From Eubacterium sp. AF16-48 (GTDB lineage Bacteria > Bacillota > Clostridia > Lachnospirales > Lachnospiraceae): a stretch of DNA of 64,000 nucleotides. The notes beneath the pieces were generated by a model. That model saw nothing but the letters and a program-made list of their open reading frames with translations. It did not search any database and had not been told where the DNA came from. The position numbers and the translations under genes are program-made. Where the stretch lies: positions 1 to 64,000 of the forward strand of contig NZ_QUHB01000010.1 of assembly GCF_003479405.1 (NCBI RefSeq), written 5' to 3'. Of the stretch, positions 1 to 7,995 are shown piece by piece. Positions within the stretch are counted from its first letter, which is position 1; each line of letters opens with the position of its first letter.

Positions 1-28
1 GATACTAATAGGTCGAGGGCTTATCCAT
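1..28 (+). rRNA. 23S ribosomal RNA, 3' end (partial)
   Basis: The window opens inside the last bases of a 23S rRNA: the string GGTCGAGGGCTT at 11-22, preceded by GATACTAATA, is the conserved 3' terminal helix region of bacterial 23S rRNA. The exact 3' end is estimated from that motif. The body of the gene and any 16S lie before the window. No 5S rRNA follows in the next 120 bases. Confidence 0.85.
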
Positions 29-100
29 AAAGGAAGGAAGAGGAGTTATCCTCTGGATGTAAATTTCAGTATGTAGTTTTGAATGTACAATAAATAAAAA

Positions 101-129
101 GTGAAAAAGCTTGGCTTTTTGACTTTTTT
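101..129 (+). terminator. Terminator-like hairpin after 23S rRNA
   Basis: GTGAAAAAGC (101-110) pairs, with one mismatch, with GCTTTTTGAC (114-123) across a 3-base loop and is followed by six Ts. It lies between the 23S end and tRNA-Asp. It could therefore end rRNA transcription, be a partial attenuator, or be an RNA-processing hairpin. Confidence 0.45.
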
Positions 130-148
130 GTGTTATAGTACAATTGTT

Positions 149-222
149 GGCCCGGTGGCTCAGCTGGTTAGAGCGCCGCCCTGTCACGGCGGAGGTCGTG
201 GGTTCGAACCCCATCCGGGTCG
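149..222 (+). tRNA. tRNA-Asp (GTC)
   Basis: A 74-base cloverleaf: acceptor stem GGCCCGG pairs with CCGGGTC (one G-T), the anticodon loop carries GTC between CCGCC and GGCGG, the T loop is GGTTCGAACC, and the discriminator is G. CCA is not encoded, so it must be added by the CCA-adding enzyme. Confidence 0.97.
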
Positions 223-243
223 CTAGTATATATAAGTTATACT

Positions 244-293
244 GAGGAGGTTGAAAGCAACAGAAGCTAGCTTTCTCATCCTCTTTATTTTTT
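244..293 (+). terminator. Terminator between tRNA-Asp and tRNA-Val
   Basis: GAGGA...GAAAGC (244-258) pairs imperfectly with GCTTTC...TCCTC (269-283), followed by TTTATTTTTT. It probably closes the rRNA-tRNA-Asp transcript, which would make the next five tRNAs a separate unit. Confidence 0.6.
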
Positions 294-303
294 CTAAAAA
301 TTT

Positions 304-376
304 GGGATCTTAGCTCAGCTGGGAGAGCATCTGCCTTACAAGCAGGGGGTCACAGGTTCGAGCCCTGTAGGTCCCA
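304..376 (+). tRNA. tRNA-Val (TAC)
   Basis: A 73-base cloverleaf: acceptor GGGATCT pairs with AGGTCCC, the anticodon loop TTACAAG contains TAC, the T loop is GGTTCGAGCC, and the discriminator is A. CCA is not encoded. It is the first of five closely spaced tRNAs. Confidence 0.97.
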
Positions 377-412
377 CTAGTACTTTTAAGTACTGTGGTT
401 AAAACTAAATAT

Positions 413-485
413 GCCGATGTGGCTCAATTGGCAGAGCAGCTGATTTGTAATCAGCAGGTTAACGGTTCGAGTCCGTTCATCGGCT
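413..485 (+). tRNA. tRNA-Thr (TGT)
   Basis: A 73-base cloverleaf: acceptor GCCGATG pairs with CATCGGC, the anticodon loop TTTGTAA contains TGT on the CTGAT/ATCAG stem, and the discriminator is T. CCA is not encoded. Confidence 0.97.
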
Positions 486-513
486 TTCTTAGAAATTATT
501 TCTAAGTTATGAT

Positions 514-595
514 GGGCAGATTCCCGAGTGGCCAAAGGGGACAGACTGTAAATCTGCTGCAACTTGCTTCGGTGGTTCGAATCCACCTCTGCCCA
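514..595 (+). tRNA. tRNA-Tyr (GTA)
   Basis: An 82-base class II tRNA: acceptor GGGCAGA pairs with TCTGCCC, the anticodon is GTA in loop CTGTAAA, and the long variable arm holds CTTGCTTCGG, as expected for bacterial tRNA-Tyr. CCA is not encoded. Confidence 0.96.
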
Positions 596-611
596 TTATT
601 TAATTAAATAT

Positions 612-685
612 CGCGGGGTGGAGCAGTCTGGAAGCTCGCCGGGCTCATAACCCGGAGGTCATAGGTTCAAATCCTATCCCCGCAA
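612..685 (+). tRNA. Initiator tRNA-fMet (CAT)
   Basis: A 74-base cloverleaf with anticodon CAT. Two initiator hallmarks are visible. The first base C faces A at position 72 (CGCGGGG against CCCCGCA), so the terminal acceptor pair is broken. The anticodon stem ends in three G-C pairs (CCGGG/CCCGG). CCA is not encoded. Confidence 0.95.
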
Positions 686-691
686 CTCAAT

Positions 692-764
<73 letters not shown>

Positions 765-784
765 TTTTTATGTAAAAAAATAAG

Positions 785-830
785 CAGGAAATACTGATTT
801 ATTATGAATCTTGTATTTTCTGTTTTTTTT
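785..830 (+). terminator. Rho-independent terminator of the tRNA cluster
   Basis: CAGGAAATAC (785-794) pairs with GTATTTTCTG (813-822, one G-T), followed by eight Ts. Confidence 0.8.
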
Positions 831-888
831 ATGTGATAATGGAAAAAAATATACTTTATGAAGTTTCTAATATATTTTCATTTTTTAG

Positions 889-1080
889 TTAAAGAAATAT
901 ATTTCCAAAAGTCCAAACTGCTACTACCAAACACAAAACAACTACACTAGTTCTAATTATCAAAAGACTTTTATTATTTAGTGTAGGTTCTATCTTTTTT
1001 TTATAAAAATACGAACCTAAAATTAATATGATAAATATTATAGGTATGATTATTCTTAGTAATCCGTTTTTATAAATCAA
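889..1080 (-). CDS. Small two-helix membrane protein, unknown function
   Basis: A 63-residue ORF starting at TTG, with AGAGGT seven bases upstream on the minus strand. That is a good ribosome site, and it is why I keep this ORF. Two hydrophobic segments (about residues 7-25 and 41-61) flank a charged KKKIEPTLNNK loop, so it would be a tiny inner-membrane protein. No family is recognised. A 9-bp inverted repeat (1117-1125/1145-1153) lies just upstream and could be its regulatory site or a terminator. The strand is opposite to both neighbours, so it would be a one-gene transcript. Confidence 0.45.
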   Translation of the reverse strand: MIYKNGLLRIIIPIIFIILILGSYFYKKKIEPTLNNKSLLIIRTSVVVLCLVVAVWTFGNIFL

Positions 1081-1116
1081 ATCTGTTACCTCTTTTCTAA
1101 TTTATATACTGTATAA

Positions 1117-1158
1117 ATGTAATGCCTGTGTAGATCGCGCGTAAGCATTACATTTTTT
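1117..1158. promoter_or_regulatory. 9-bp inverted repeat ATGTAATGC/GCATTACAT
   Basis: A perfect 9-bp inverted repeat with a 19-base spacer, followed on the plus strand by TTTTT. It lies between the small minus-strand ORF and the promoter of the nuclease gene. It may be an operator or a weak terminator; nothing decides between them. Apart from this, the small ORF and the promoter at 1272, I see nothing in 831-1350. Confidence 0.4.
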
Positions 1159-1271
1159 ACTGTTTTTGCTTCAGTTTACTATAACACATACATCTGCAAT
1201 TGCAAATAGTTCAGGGAGGTTTGTCAAATTATTAAGATTTTAAGAAAAAACAAACGTATAACAATATTAGT

Positions 1272-1300
1272 TTGATAATGTTCCTAAATCATAGTAGAAT
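1272..1300 (+). promoter_or_regulatory. Sigma-A-type promoter for the Mrr-like gene
   Basis: TTGATA (1272-1277), a 17-base spacer, then TAGAAT (1295-1300). It is 51 bases before the start codon of the downstream gene. Confidence 0.6.
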
Positions 1301-1350
1301 AAAGTGAAAACAAAAGTAGCGATTAGTGTTATACAGGTACGGAGAAAAGA

Positions 1351-2283
1351 ATGAAGGAACATCAGGCAAGGGAATATATTTTCGAGGAAAAGGTAAAAAA
1401 ATTATTGCAGGATAGCAGGTATATATCAATTATAGAGGAGGAGGTTCCGGGGCGTAGCGGATACCATGACATACATGCCTATGGTAGGATAAATGTGCCA
1501 ACAGCATTTTTATATCCAGTGCGAATTATATGTCAGTATAAATATTATGCCAAAAACAGGGTAGAGTTAAATCATATAAGGGATTTTGGTGGCATAATGG
1601 CTGATATTTCAGAAAAAAATTATACCATAAAAGGCGAAGCAAAAAATATCCCGGATAGGTATACTTATTCGGGGTGCTTTTTTAGTGCCACGGCTTTTTC
1701 AAGAGATGCACAGGAATATGCATGGGCTCACAACATATTTATGGTGTCCTTAGAGCGAATAGGAGTTATGCAACCTATACTTAAAAAAATTGATAATTTC
1801 GTGGCAGGGTTAAGCGAATCTACCATAAATAATATTACAAAACAGGAATTGTTAGAGGGGTACGAAAGAGAGGTAGAGGAAGAATCAGTTATGCCGGAGG
1901 CGGTAATTGGAATTGTAAACGGAGTATATCCGGTAATGATTATGGGAAAAAAGGATTGGCTTAAGCCGGTTTTGGAGGAAGCGGAAAATTCAGAGATAGG
2001 CAAGGTATACATTGACAGTGTTTACCGAAGTGAAAACCAGTTTGAGGCAAATTTTGAGCTTAATTTTATGGAGAGCAGTGGAGAGTTTTCAGTGCCTGTG
2101 GCGGTTTTGGAGAAACTTATGGAAAGGGAAGATAACAACACAAGAGATCATGTGGTGTTTAACGTGGACATTCCATATGTTACAAAAAAAGGACGTAAAA
2201 TATTTATATCAATGGAAGTTTTTGTGGAAGGATTTAACAGGGGCGATTATACAAATAAGCAAATAAGCTTTTTTCAGCTATAA
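1351..2283 (+). CDS. Mrr-like restriction endonuclease-fold protein
   Basis: A 310-residue protein whose first half looks like the Mrr/PD-(D/E)xK nuclease fold. An N-terminal helix (YIFEEKVKKLL) is followed by an acidic residue in GYHDIHAYG (D40) and then CQYKYY (Q62-x-K64). Q in place of E in the E-x-K pair is usual in the Mrr group. GCFFSATAFSRDAQEYAWAH (about 115-135) resembles the conserved FSxxAxxYA helix of that family. The C-terminal half (about 180-310) is not recognised. Family members cut DNA, often modified DNA, or act in DNA turnover; the substrate here is unknown. Start: ATG preceded by GGAG. There is no methylase or specificity gene nearby, so a classical restriction-modification role is unlikely. 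Confidence 0.7.
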   Translation: MKEHQAREYIFEEKVKKLLQDSRYISIIEEEVPGRSGYHDIHAYGRINVPTAFLYPVRIICQYKYYAKNRVELNHIRDFGGIMADISEKNYTIKGEAKNIPDRYTYSGCFFSATAFSRDAQEYAWAHNIFMVSLERIGVMQPILKKIDNFVAGLSESTINNITKQELLEGYEREVEEESVMPEAVIGIVNGVYPVMIMGKKDWLKPVLEEAENSEIGKVYIDSVYRSENQFEANFELNFMESSGEFSVPVAVLEKLMEREDNNTRDHVVFNVDIPYVTKKGRKIFISMEVFVEGFNRGDYTNKQISFFQL

Positions 2284-2313
2284 GGTATAGTTACTTATAA
2301 AAAGGAATAGAAA

Positions 2314-3738
2314 ATGAGTCACATATTGTACGATAAATTAATAGAATACGGAAAAAATGGCAAATATCCCTTTCATATGCCGGGACATAAGCGAAATGAC
2401 AGCATGCTTTCAGGAATGGATCCCTTCGATATTGATATTACTGAAATAGCGGATTTTGATAATCTCCATCATCCTCAGGGTATTATAAAAGAGGCAATGG
2501 ATAGGGCAGCGTCCTACTATGGAACAGATAGGACATGGTTTTTAATTAATGGAAGTTCCTGTGGAATTTTAGCTGCCATAAATTCAGTGACAGATATTGG
2601 GGATAAAATAATAATAGGAAGAAATTGTCATAAAGCGGTGTATAACGCCATGACAATTAGAAATCTTAAAGGAGAATATTTTTATCCGGAATATGTTAGT
2701 GAACTGGGAATAAACGGAGGATATAATCCTGAAATATTAGAAAAACTGCTAAGGGAGAACAAAGACACAAAGGCAGTGGTTATAACATCCCCCACCTACG
2801 ATGGGATAGTATCTGATATTGAAAAAATAGCAGAAATTACCCATAAATACGGGGCGGTGTTAATTGTTGATGAGGCTCATGGAGCACATTTTAGAATAAG
2901 TGATAAGCTTCCGACACCGGCGTACAAATTAGGGGCAGACCTGGTTATAGAAAGTGTTCACAAAACATTGCCGTCCATGACACAGACAGCGGTTTTGCAC
3001 AAATGTGGCAACAGGGTAAAAGAAGAAGAAGTGGAGAAATCACTGGGAATTTATCAGTCATCAAGCCCTTCCTATGTGCTTATGGCATCTATTGACAGGT
3101 GTATTGATGTTATTGAAAATTATGGTGATAACTTCATGGGAAAATTGTTAATAGCCCTTAATAATTTCAGAAGTAATGTTAATAAATTAGAAAGATTTTA
3201 TGTGCCGGGAAAGGAAATTGTAGGAAAGTTTTCCGTATATGATATGGATCCTACAAAGCTGGTAATATGCATAAAAGCACAGGCAGGGGATGGAAAATGG
3301 CTTTCAGATATATTAAGGAAACACTATGGATTTGAAATGGAAATGGAAGCACCGGAATATGTTCTGGGAATTACAGGTATATGTGATGATTTAAGCCAGA
3401 TACAAAGACTTTATGAAAGTTTGAAAGAAATAGACAGCAGTATTAGTTATAAGGAAAAGACCTGTGACGCAGCAGAATTTGAACTTACAAGAAATGACAG
3501 GGCAATGTCTGTTTATGAGGCACAGAAATCAGAAAGTGTACCGGTTAAAATAGAAGAGGCACAGGGAAAAGTTTCAGGGGAGTTTCTTTATTTATACCCA
3601 CCGGGAATCCCTCTTTTAGTGCCGGGGGAAGTTATTTCCCATAAATTAATTAGTCAGGTAAAAGAATTTAAGAAAATGAATATGAACATTAACGGATTAG
3701 CGGATATGGAAAATAAATACATTAAGGTTATTAAATAG
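2314..3738 (+). CDS. Orn/Lys/Arg decarboxylase-family protein (YaaO-like)
   Basis: A 474-residue PLP-dependent fold-type I enzyme of the group III amino-acid decarboxylase family, without the N-terminal wing domain, as in B. subtilis YaaO/SpeA. Seen: FHMPGHKRN near the N-terminus, IVDEAHGAHF for the cofactor-binding aspartate, and SVHKTLPSMTQTAVLH with the PLP Schiff-base lysine at K217. The C-terminal domain has the GEFLYLYPPGIPLLVPGE motif. It likely decarboxylates arginine, lysine or ornithine; the substrate cannot be told from sequence. It is 16 bases ahead of the guanylate-kinase-like gene and in the same order as yaaO before tmk-holB in Bacillus, so it is probably the head of that operon. 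RBS is AAAGGAA. Confidence 0.9.
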   Translation: MSHILYDKLIEYGKNGKYPFHMPGHKRNDSMLSGMDPFDIDITEIADFDNLHHPQGIIKEAMDRAASYYGTDRTWFLINGSSCGILAAINSVTDIGDKIIIGRNCHKAVYNAMTIRNLKGEYFYPEYVSELGINGGYNPEILEKLLRENKDTKAVVITSPTYDGIVSDIEKIAEITHKYGAVLIVDEAHGAHFRISDKLPTPAYKLGADLVIESVHKTLPSMTQTAVLHKCGNRVKEEEVEKSLGIYQSSSPSYVLMASIDRCIDVIENYGDNFMGKLLIALNNFRSNVNKLERFYVPGKEIVGKFSVYDMDPTKLVICIKAQAGDGKWLSDILRKHYGFEMEMEAPEYVLGITGICDDLSQIQRLYESLKEIDSSISYKEKTCDAAEFELTRNDRAMSVYEAQKSESVPVKIEEAQGKVSGEFLYLYPPGIPLLVPGEVISHKLISQVKEFKKMNMNINGLADMENKYIKVIK

Positions 3739-3754
3739 ATTAAGAGGAAGTAAA

Positions 3755-4348
3755 ATGGCAAAGATTTTTTTTGTGTTGGGAAAAAGCTGTAGCGGGAAGG
3801 ATACAATTTTTAAGAAGTTAAAGGAAGACAGGGAATTAAATTTAAATACTGTAACAGGTTACACCACAAGACCCATGAGAGAAGGGGAAACTAACGGCGT
3901 GGAGTATTTTTTCGTAAATAATGAAAAACTTAAAGCTTTAAAAAATCAGGAAAAAGTAATAGAGTGCAGGGATTACAACACTGTTTATGGAGTTTGGAGT
4001 TATTTTACGGTGGATGACGGACAGATTAATCTTGAAAAAGGAAATTATTTGTACATAGGAACACTGGAATCCTATGAGCAGATGGTTAGATACTACGGAA
4101 AAGAGGTAGTTGTTCCTATTTATGTGGAAGTGGAAACAGGAGAAAGGCTGACAAGAGCCGTAAATAGGGAGAGACAGCAGGAAAATCCTAAATATACAGA
4201 ACTTTGCAGAAGATTTCTGGCAGATGAAGAAGATTTTTGCGAGGAAAATATAAAAAAAGCGGGAATCAAAAAGAGATATGAAAATAACAGTCTGGAAAGA
4301 TGCATAGAAGAGATAGTTGAAGATATTCGTGATTTTATGGTATTATAA
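3755..4348 (+). CDS. Guanylate kinase-like P-loop protein
   Basis: A 197-residue P-loop NMP-kinase-like protein. The Walker A GKSCSGKDT is at residues 9-17. YTTRPMREGETNGVEYFFV (about 36-54) is the GMP-binding core of guanylate kinases. It then runs through a lid region (NRERQQENPKYTELCRRF) to an acidic C-terminus. Family role: GMP to GDP. It occupies the slot where related Firmicutes carry thymidylate kinase (tmk) before holB, so it may be a paralogue rather than the main gmk. The lid sequence is divergent. RBS is GAGGAAG; the gap to the previous gene is 16 bases. Confidence 0.75.
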   Translation: MAKIFFVLGKSCSGKDTIFKKLKEDRELNLNTVTGYTTRPMREGETNGVEYFFVNNEKLKALKNQEKVIECRDYNTVYGVWSYFTVDDGQINLEKGNYLYIGTLESYEQMVRYYGKEVVVPIYVEVETGERLTRAVNRERQQENPKYTELCRRFLADEEDFCEENIKKAGIKKRYENNSLERCIEEIVEDIRDFMVL

Positions 4349-4422
4349 AAGGTGGGTTTGTGTCAGATAATATTTAGCTCAAACCTTAATGTGCAAATTC
4401 ATTTTTAAGATAGGAGCGAAAT

Positions 4423-5484
4423 ATGGAGTCAGGAAGGATTCTTGGACAAAACCATATAATTAAACATTTTGAAAATGCCATAAAAATGGGAAAAATATCC
4501 CATGCCTATATTATAAATGGTGAGGCAGGTTCAGGAAAAATGAAGCTGGCAGTTCATTTTGCCAAGGCACTTCAATGTGAAGCAAATAATCCTGATACAT
4601 CTGATGGAAATATGCAGTTTGATTTTGGAGAAGGCACAGGGGGAAAGAAGGAAATTACCGGAGTTGCCTGTGGACATTGTAAATCCTGTCACCAGACAGA
4701 TTCGGGAAACCAGCCGGACATAAAATATGTAACTCACGAGAAATCAGGTATAGGCGTAGATGAAATAAGAGACCAGATTAACAATGATATTGATATAAAG
4801 CCCTATAGCAGCAGATACAAAATTTATATTGTTCCTGATAGTGAAAAAATGACGGTGCAGGCGCAAAATGCCCTGTTAAAAACCATTGAGGAGCCACCGG
4901 AATATGCAATAATTATTTTGCTGACAACTAATGCAGATATGTTTCTTCAAACAATATTGTCAAGATGTGTATTGCTAAACATAAGGCCGGTAAAGGAAGA
5001 GACCATTAGAAATCAGTTAATGTCTGAGTATGGCATTGGAAATTATGAGGCTAATGTGGCAGCGGTTTTTGCCAATGGTAATCCGGGAAAAGCCATAAAG
5101 CTGGCTACATCTGAGGATTTTAAGGAATTAAAGCAGCAGGTGGTAGGCACACTTCTTTCTTTAGAGAAAGGCGGAATGGACATTATAACCCAGAGGGTTA
5201 AGGAAGCAGGCAGTTTTAAAAATCAGATAGATGATTATTTCGGGCTGATGCAAACGTGGTTTAGGGATGTACTTTTGTATAAGGCTACGGGAGATACGGA
5301 AAAACTTATTTTTCAGGATGATTATCACGAAATTGTGGAAATGTCAGAAAAAATATCATATTTTCATATAAATATTATTTTAAAATCAATAGACCAGGCA
5401 TGGAACAGAATTAAATCAAATGTTAATTTTGATATTACCATGGAGGTATTGTTTTTATCGATAAAAGAAAGGATAAAAAAATGA
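4423..5484 (+). CDS. holB: DNA polymerase III subunit delta'
   Basis: A 353-residue clamp-loader AAA+ subunit. Walker A-like GEAGSGKM is at 33-40. A zinc module of four cysteines is visible (C52 and CGHCKSC at 83-89), with an unusual Gly/Asp-rich insertion of about 25 residues between the first cysteine and the other three. NALLKTIEEPP and LSRC are the conserved box and SRC motif. With tau/gamma and delta it loads the sliding clamp at the replication fork. The gene lies 74 bases after the kinase-like gene and its stop overlaps the next start by 4 bases, so translation is probably coupled. RBS is TAGGAG. Confidence 0.93.
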   Translation: MESGRILGQNHIIKHFENAIKMGKISHAYIINGEAGSGKMKLAVHFAKALQCEANNPDTSDGNMQFDFGEGTGGKKEITGVACGHCKSCHQTDSGNQPDIKYVTHEKSGIGVDEIRDQINNDIDIKPYSSRYKIYIVPDSEKMTVQAQNALLKTIEEPPEYAIIILLTTNADMFLQTILSRCVLLNIRPVKEETIRNQLMSEYGIGNYEANVAAVFANGNPGKAIKLATSEDFKELKQQVVGTLLSLEKGGMDIITQRVKEAGSFKNQIDDYFGLMQTWFRDVLLYKATGDTEKLIFQDDYHEIVEMSEKISYFHINIILKSIDQAWNRIKSNVNFDITMEVLFLSIKERIKK

Positions 5485-6374
5485 CAAAAGTTATTGGAGT
5501 TAGATTCAGAAAGGCAGGAAGAATTTATAGTTTTGATCCGGCAGATTTGGATATAAAAAAGGGTGATCACGTTATAGTGGAAACAGCAAGAGGAGTAGAG
5601 TATGGTTATGTTGTTTTTGGCGTAAAGGAAGAGAAAGAAGAGAATGTGGTTATGCCTTTAAAAACTGTTATAAGGGTGGCAACACCAGAGGACGACCAAA
5701 AGGCACAGCAAAATATTGAGAAGGGCAAAAAGGCATTCAAAATATGTAAGGAAAAAATTGCAAAGCACGGCCTTGAAATGAAATTAATAGATTCAGAGTA
5801 TACTTTTGACAACAATAAAGTTTTATTTTATTTCACAGCTGACGGAAGGATTGACTTTAGAGAGTTAGTAAAGGATTTAGCTTCGGTTTTCAAAACAAGA
5901 ATTGAGTTAAGACAGGTGGGAGTGAGAGATGAGGCAAAAATGTTAGGCGGCATAGGAATGTGTGGAAGACCACTGTGCTGCAATACTTATTTGTCAGAGT
6001 TTATACCTGTTTCAATTAAGATGGCTAAGGAGCAGAATTTGTCACTTAATCCCACAAAGATTTCCGGAATATGCGGAAGACTTATGTGCTGTCTTAAAAA
6101 CGAGCAGGAGGCTTATGAACACTTAAATTCTAATCTTCCAAATGTGGGAGAAACAGTTAAAACCTTTGACGGATTTAAAGGGGAGGTTACAAGTGTTAAT
6201 GTTTTAAGACAGAAGGTTAAAATTGTTATTGAACAAAATGATGAGAGAGAAATCAGGGAATACGCTGTAAATGAGCTTAAGTTTAAGCCTAAGAAAAAGA
6301 AGTTTGATTTGGCTGCAGATGAACTTAAGGAGCTTAAAGGACTTGAGGATACGGAAAGTTCAAAATTGGATTAA
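5481..6374 (+). CDS. ricT: PSP1-domain protein RicT (YaaT)
   Basis: A 297-residue PSP1/YaaT family protein. Diagnostic cysteine clusters are present: GMCGRPLCCNTYL (about 155-167) and ISGICGRLMCCLKNEQEAY (about 193-211). In B. subtilis RicT joins RicA and RicF in a 4Fe-4S complex needed for RNase Y maturation of certain mRNAs and for Spo0A-linked development; the cysteines shown belong to that function. The C-terminal tail is lysine-rich and charged. The start ATG overlaps the holB stop as ATGA, the same order as in Bacillus (holB-yaaT). Whether ricA and ricF exist elsewhere in the genome cannot be seen here. Confidence 0.93.
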   Translation: MTKVIGVRFRKAGRIYSFDPADLDIKKGDHVIVETARGVEYGYVVFGVKEEKEENVVMPLKTVIRVATPEDDQKAQQNIEKGKKAFKICKEKIAKHGLEMKLIDSEYTFDNNKVLFYFTADGRIDFRELVKDLASVFKTRIELRQVGVRDEAKMLGGIGMCGRPLCCNTYLSEFIPVSIKMAKEQNLSLNPTKISGICGRLMCCLKNEQEAYEHLNSNLPNVGETVKTFDGFKGEVTSVNVLRQKVKIVIEQNDEREIREYAVNELKFKPKKKKFDLAADELKELKGLEDTESSKLD

Positions 6375-6387
6375 TGGGATTAAATTT

Positions 6388-7119
6388 ATGGAACTAAAAG
6401 GAAATGAACGCATTGTTGATTTAGAGCGAAACGGTTATCGTATAATTCAGGACAGGGAAAGATTCTGTTTTGGCATTGATGCTGTTTTACTTACTGGATT
6501 TGCCGCAGTAAAAAAAGGGGAAAAGGTGCTGGATTTAGGAACGGGAACAGGCATTATTCCTATGCTTTTAGAGGCAAAGACAGAAGGCATGCATTTTACC
6601 GGTCTGGAAATTCAGGAGGAAAGTGCAGATATGGCAAGGCGAAGCGTTATGCTTAATGATATTACAGATAAAATAGATGTGGTAACCGGGGACATAAAGG
6701 AAGCGGGAGAGATTTTTGGAAAAGCATCCTTTGACGTGGTGACTACTAATCCACCATATATGACAGAAAATCACGGACTTAAAAATCCTGAAGAGCCAAA
6801 GGCAATAGCAAGACATGAAATTAAATGTACCTTAGAGGATGTTGTCAGGGAAAGTGCTAAGGTTTTAAAGCCCGGTGGAAGATTTTATATGGTTCACAGA
6901 CCCAGAAGGTTAGTGGACATTATTGAGATTATGAGAAAATATAGAATTGAGCCTAAGCGTATAAGAATGGTACATCCTTTTTCAGACAGAGAAGCCAATA
7001 TGGTTTTAATTGAGGGAAGAAGGGGAGAGAGACCTATGATGAAGGTGGAGCCTCCTATTGTTGTTTATAAGGAACAGGGCGTGTATTCTGATGAAATCCA
7101 TGAGATATATGGTTTTTAA
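6388..7119 (+). CDS. tRNA1(Val) (adenine(37)-N6)-methyltransferase-like protein (YabB)
   Basis: A 243-residue class I SAM-dependent methyltransferase. Motif I is VLDLGTGTGIIP (about 43-54), and the catalytic motif TTNPPYMT (about 115-122) is the NPPY signature of N6-adenine methyltransferases. The FGIDAVLL segment upstream is typical of the TrmN6/YabB family, which modifies A37 of tRNA-Val in E. coli. The frame is open further upstream into ricT, but I chose the ATG at 6388, 13 bases after ricT ends, because the family starts at about this point (MELKGNERIVDL). The ribosome site is weak (TGGGAT), which fits read-through coupling from ricT. Confidence 0.88.
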   Translation: MELKGNERIVDLERNGYRIIQDRERFCFGIDAVLLTGFAAVKKGEKVLDLGTGTGIIPMLLEAKTEGMHFTGLEIQEESADMARRSVMLNDITDKIDVVTGDIKEAGEIFGKASFDVVTTNPPYMTENHGLKNPEEPKAIARHEIKCTLEDVVRESAKVLKPGGRFYMVHRPRRLVDIIEIMRKYRIEPKRIRMVHPFSDREANMVLIEGRRGERPMMKVEPPIVVYKEQGVYSDEIHEIYGF

Positions 7120-7140
7120 TGTTTTAAGTAAGGAAGAAAA

Positions 7141-7980
7141 ATGGCAGGAAAATTATATTTGTGTGCTACACCAATAGGAAATTTAGAAGATATTACTTAC
7201 AGGGTGGTAAGAACCCTTAAGGAAGTGGATATTATTGGTGCGGAGGATACCAGAAACAGCATAAAGTTATTAAATCATTTTGATATAAAAACACCTATGA
7301 CCAGCTATCATGAATTTAATAAATATGATAAGGCAAAGGTTTTGGTGCAGGAAATGTTAGATGGAAAAAATGTGGCATTAATAACTGATGCAGGAACGCC
7401 GGGAATATCAGACCCGGGAGAGGAACTTGTAAGACAGTGCTATGAGGCAGGGGTGGAAGTAACTTCACTTCCCGGTGCGGCAGCATGTATTACAGCTCTT
7501 ACCATGTCAGGGCAGAAAACAAGGAGATTTTGTTTTGAGGCATTTTTGCCAAAGGATAAAAAGGAAAAATCAAGAGTTTTGGAGAGCCTTAAGGAGGAAA
7601 CCAGAACTATTATTATATATGAAGCACCTCACAGATTACTTAAGACTTTAAAGGAATTAATGGATGTATTAGGTGACAGACCACTTACGGTATGTAGGGA
7701 ACTGACAAAAAAGTATGAGGAAGCTTTTCAGACAACTTTCTCAGAATTAATAGAGAAATATTCCAATACAGATATAAAGGGAGAGTTTGTTTTAGTAATT
7801 GCAGGAAAACCTGAAGAGGAATTAATAGAAGAAAAGCGCAGGCAGTGGGAAAAAATAAGTGTTCAGGAACATGTTGAATATTATGTAAACCAAGGTCGGG
7901 ACAAAAAAGAAGCCATGAAGCTTGCGGCAAAGGATAGAGGCGTGTCTAAGAGAGACATTTATAATGAATGTAACAGATAG
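7141..7980 (+). CDS. rsmI: 16S rRNA 2'-O-ribose C1402 methyltransferase
   Basis: A 279-residue tetrapyrrole-methylase-fold protein. Conserved motifs: LYLCATPIGNLEDITYR at the N-terminus, GAEDTRNS, ALITDAGTPGISDPGEELV (about 79-97), LPGAAACITAL, and FEAFLPKDKKEK. RsmI methylates the ribose of C1402 in the 16S rRNA decoding centre. The length is normal for the family. It follows the YabB-like gene by 21 bases, as in Bacillus (yabB...yabC), and is only 15 bases before the secreted DUF4430 protein, so that unrelated gene may be co-transcribed. RBS is AAGGAAG. Confidence 0.94.
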   Translation: MAGKLYLCATPIGNLEDITYRVVRTLKEVDIIGAEDTRNSIKLLNHFDIKTPMTSYHEFNKYDKAKVLVQEMLDGKNVALITDAGTPGISDPGEELVRQCYEAGVEVTSLPGAAACITALTMSGQKTRRFCFEAFLPKDKKEKSRVLESLKEETRTIIIYEAPHRLLKTLKELMDVLGDRPLTVCRELTKKYEEAFQTTFSELIEKYSNTDIKGEFVLVIAGKPEEELIEEKRRQWEKISVQEHVEYYVNQGRDKKEAMKLAAKDRGVSKRDIYNECNR

Positions 7981-7995
7981 GATAAGGAGTAGTTT

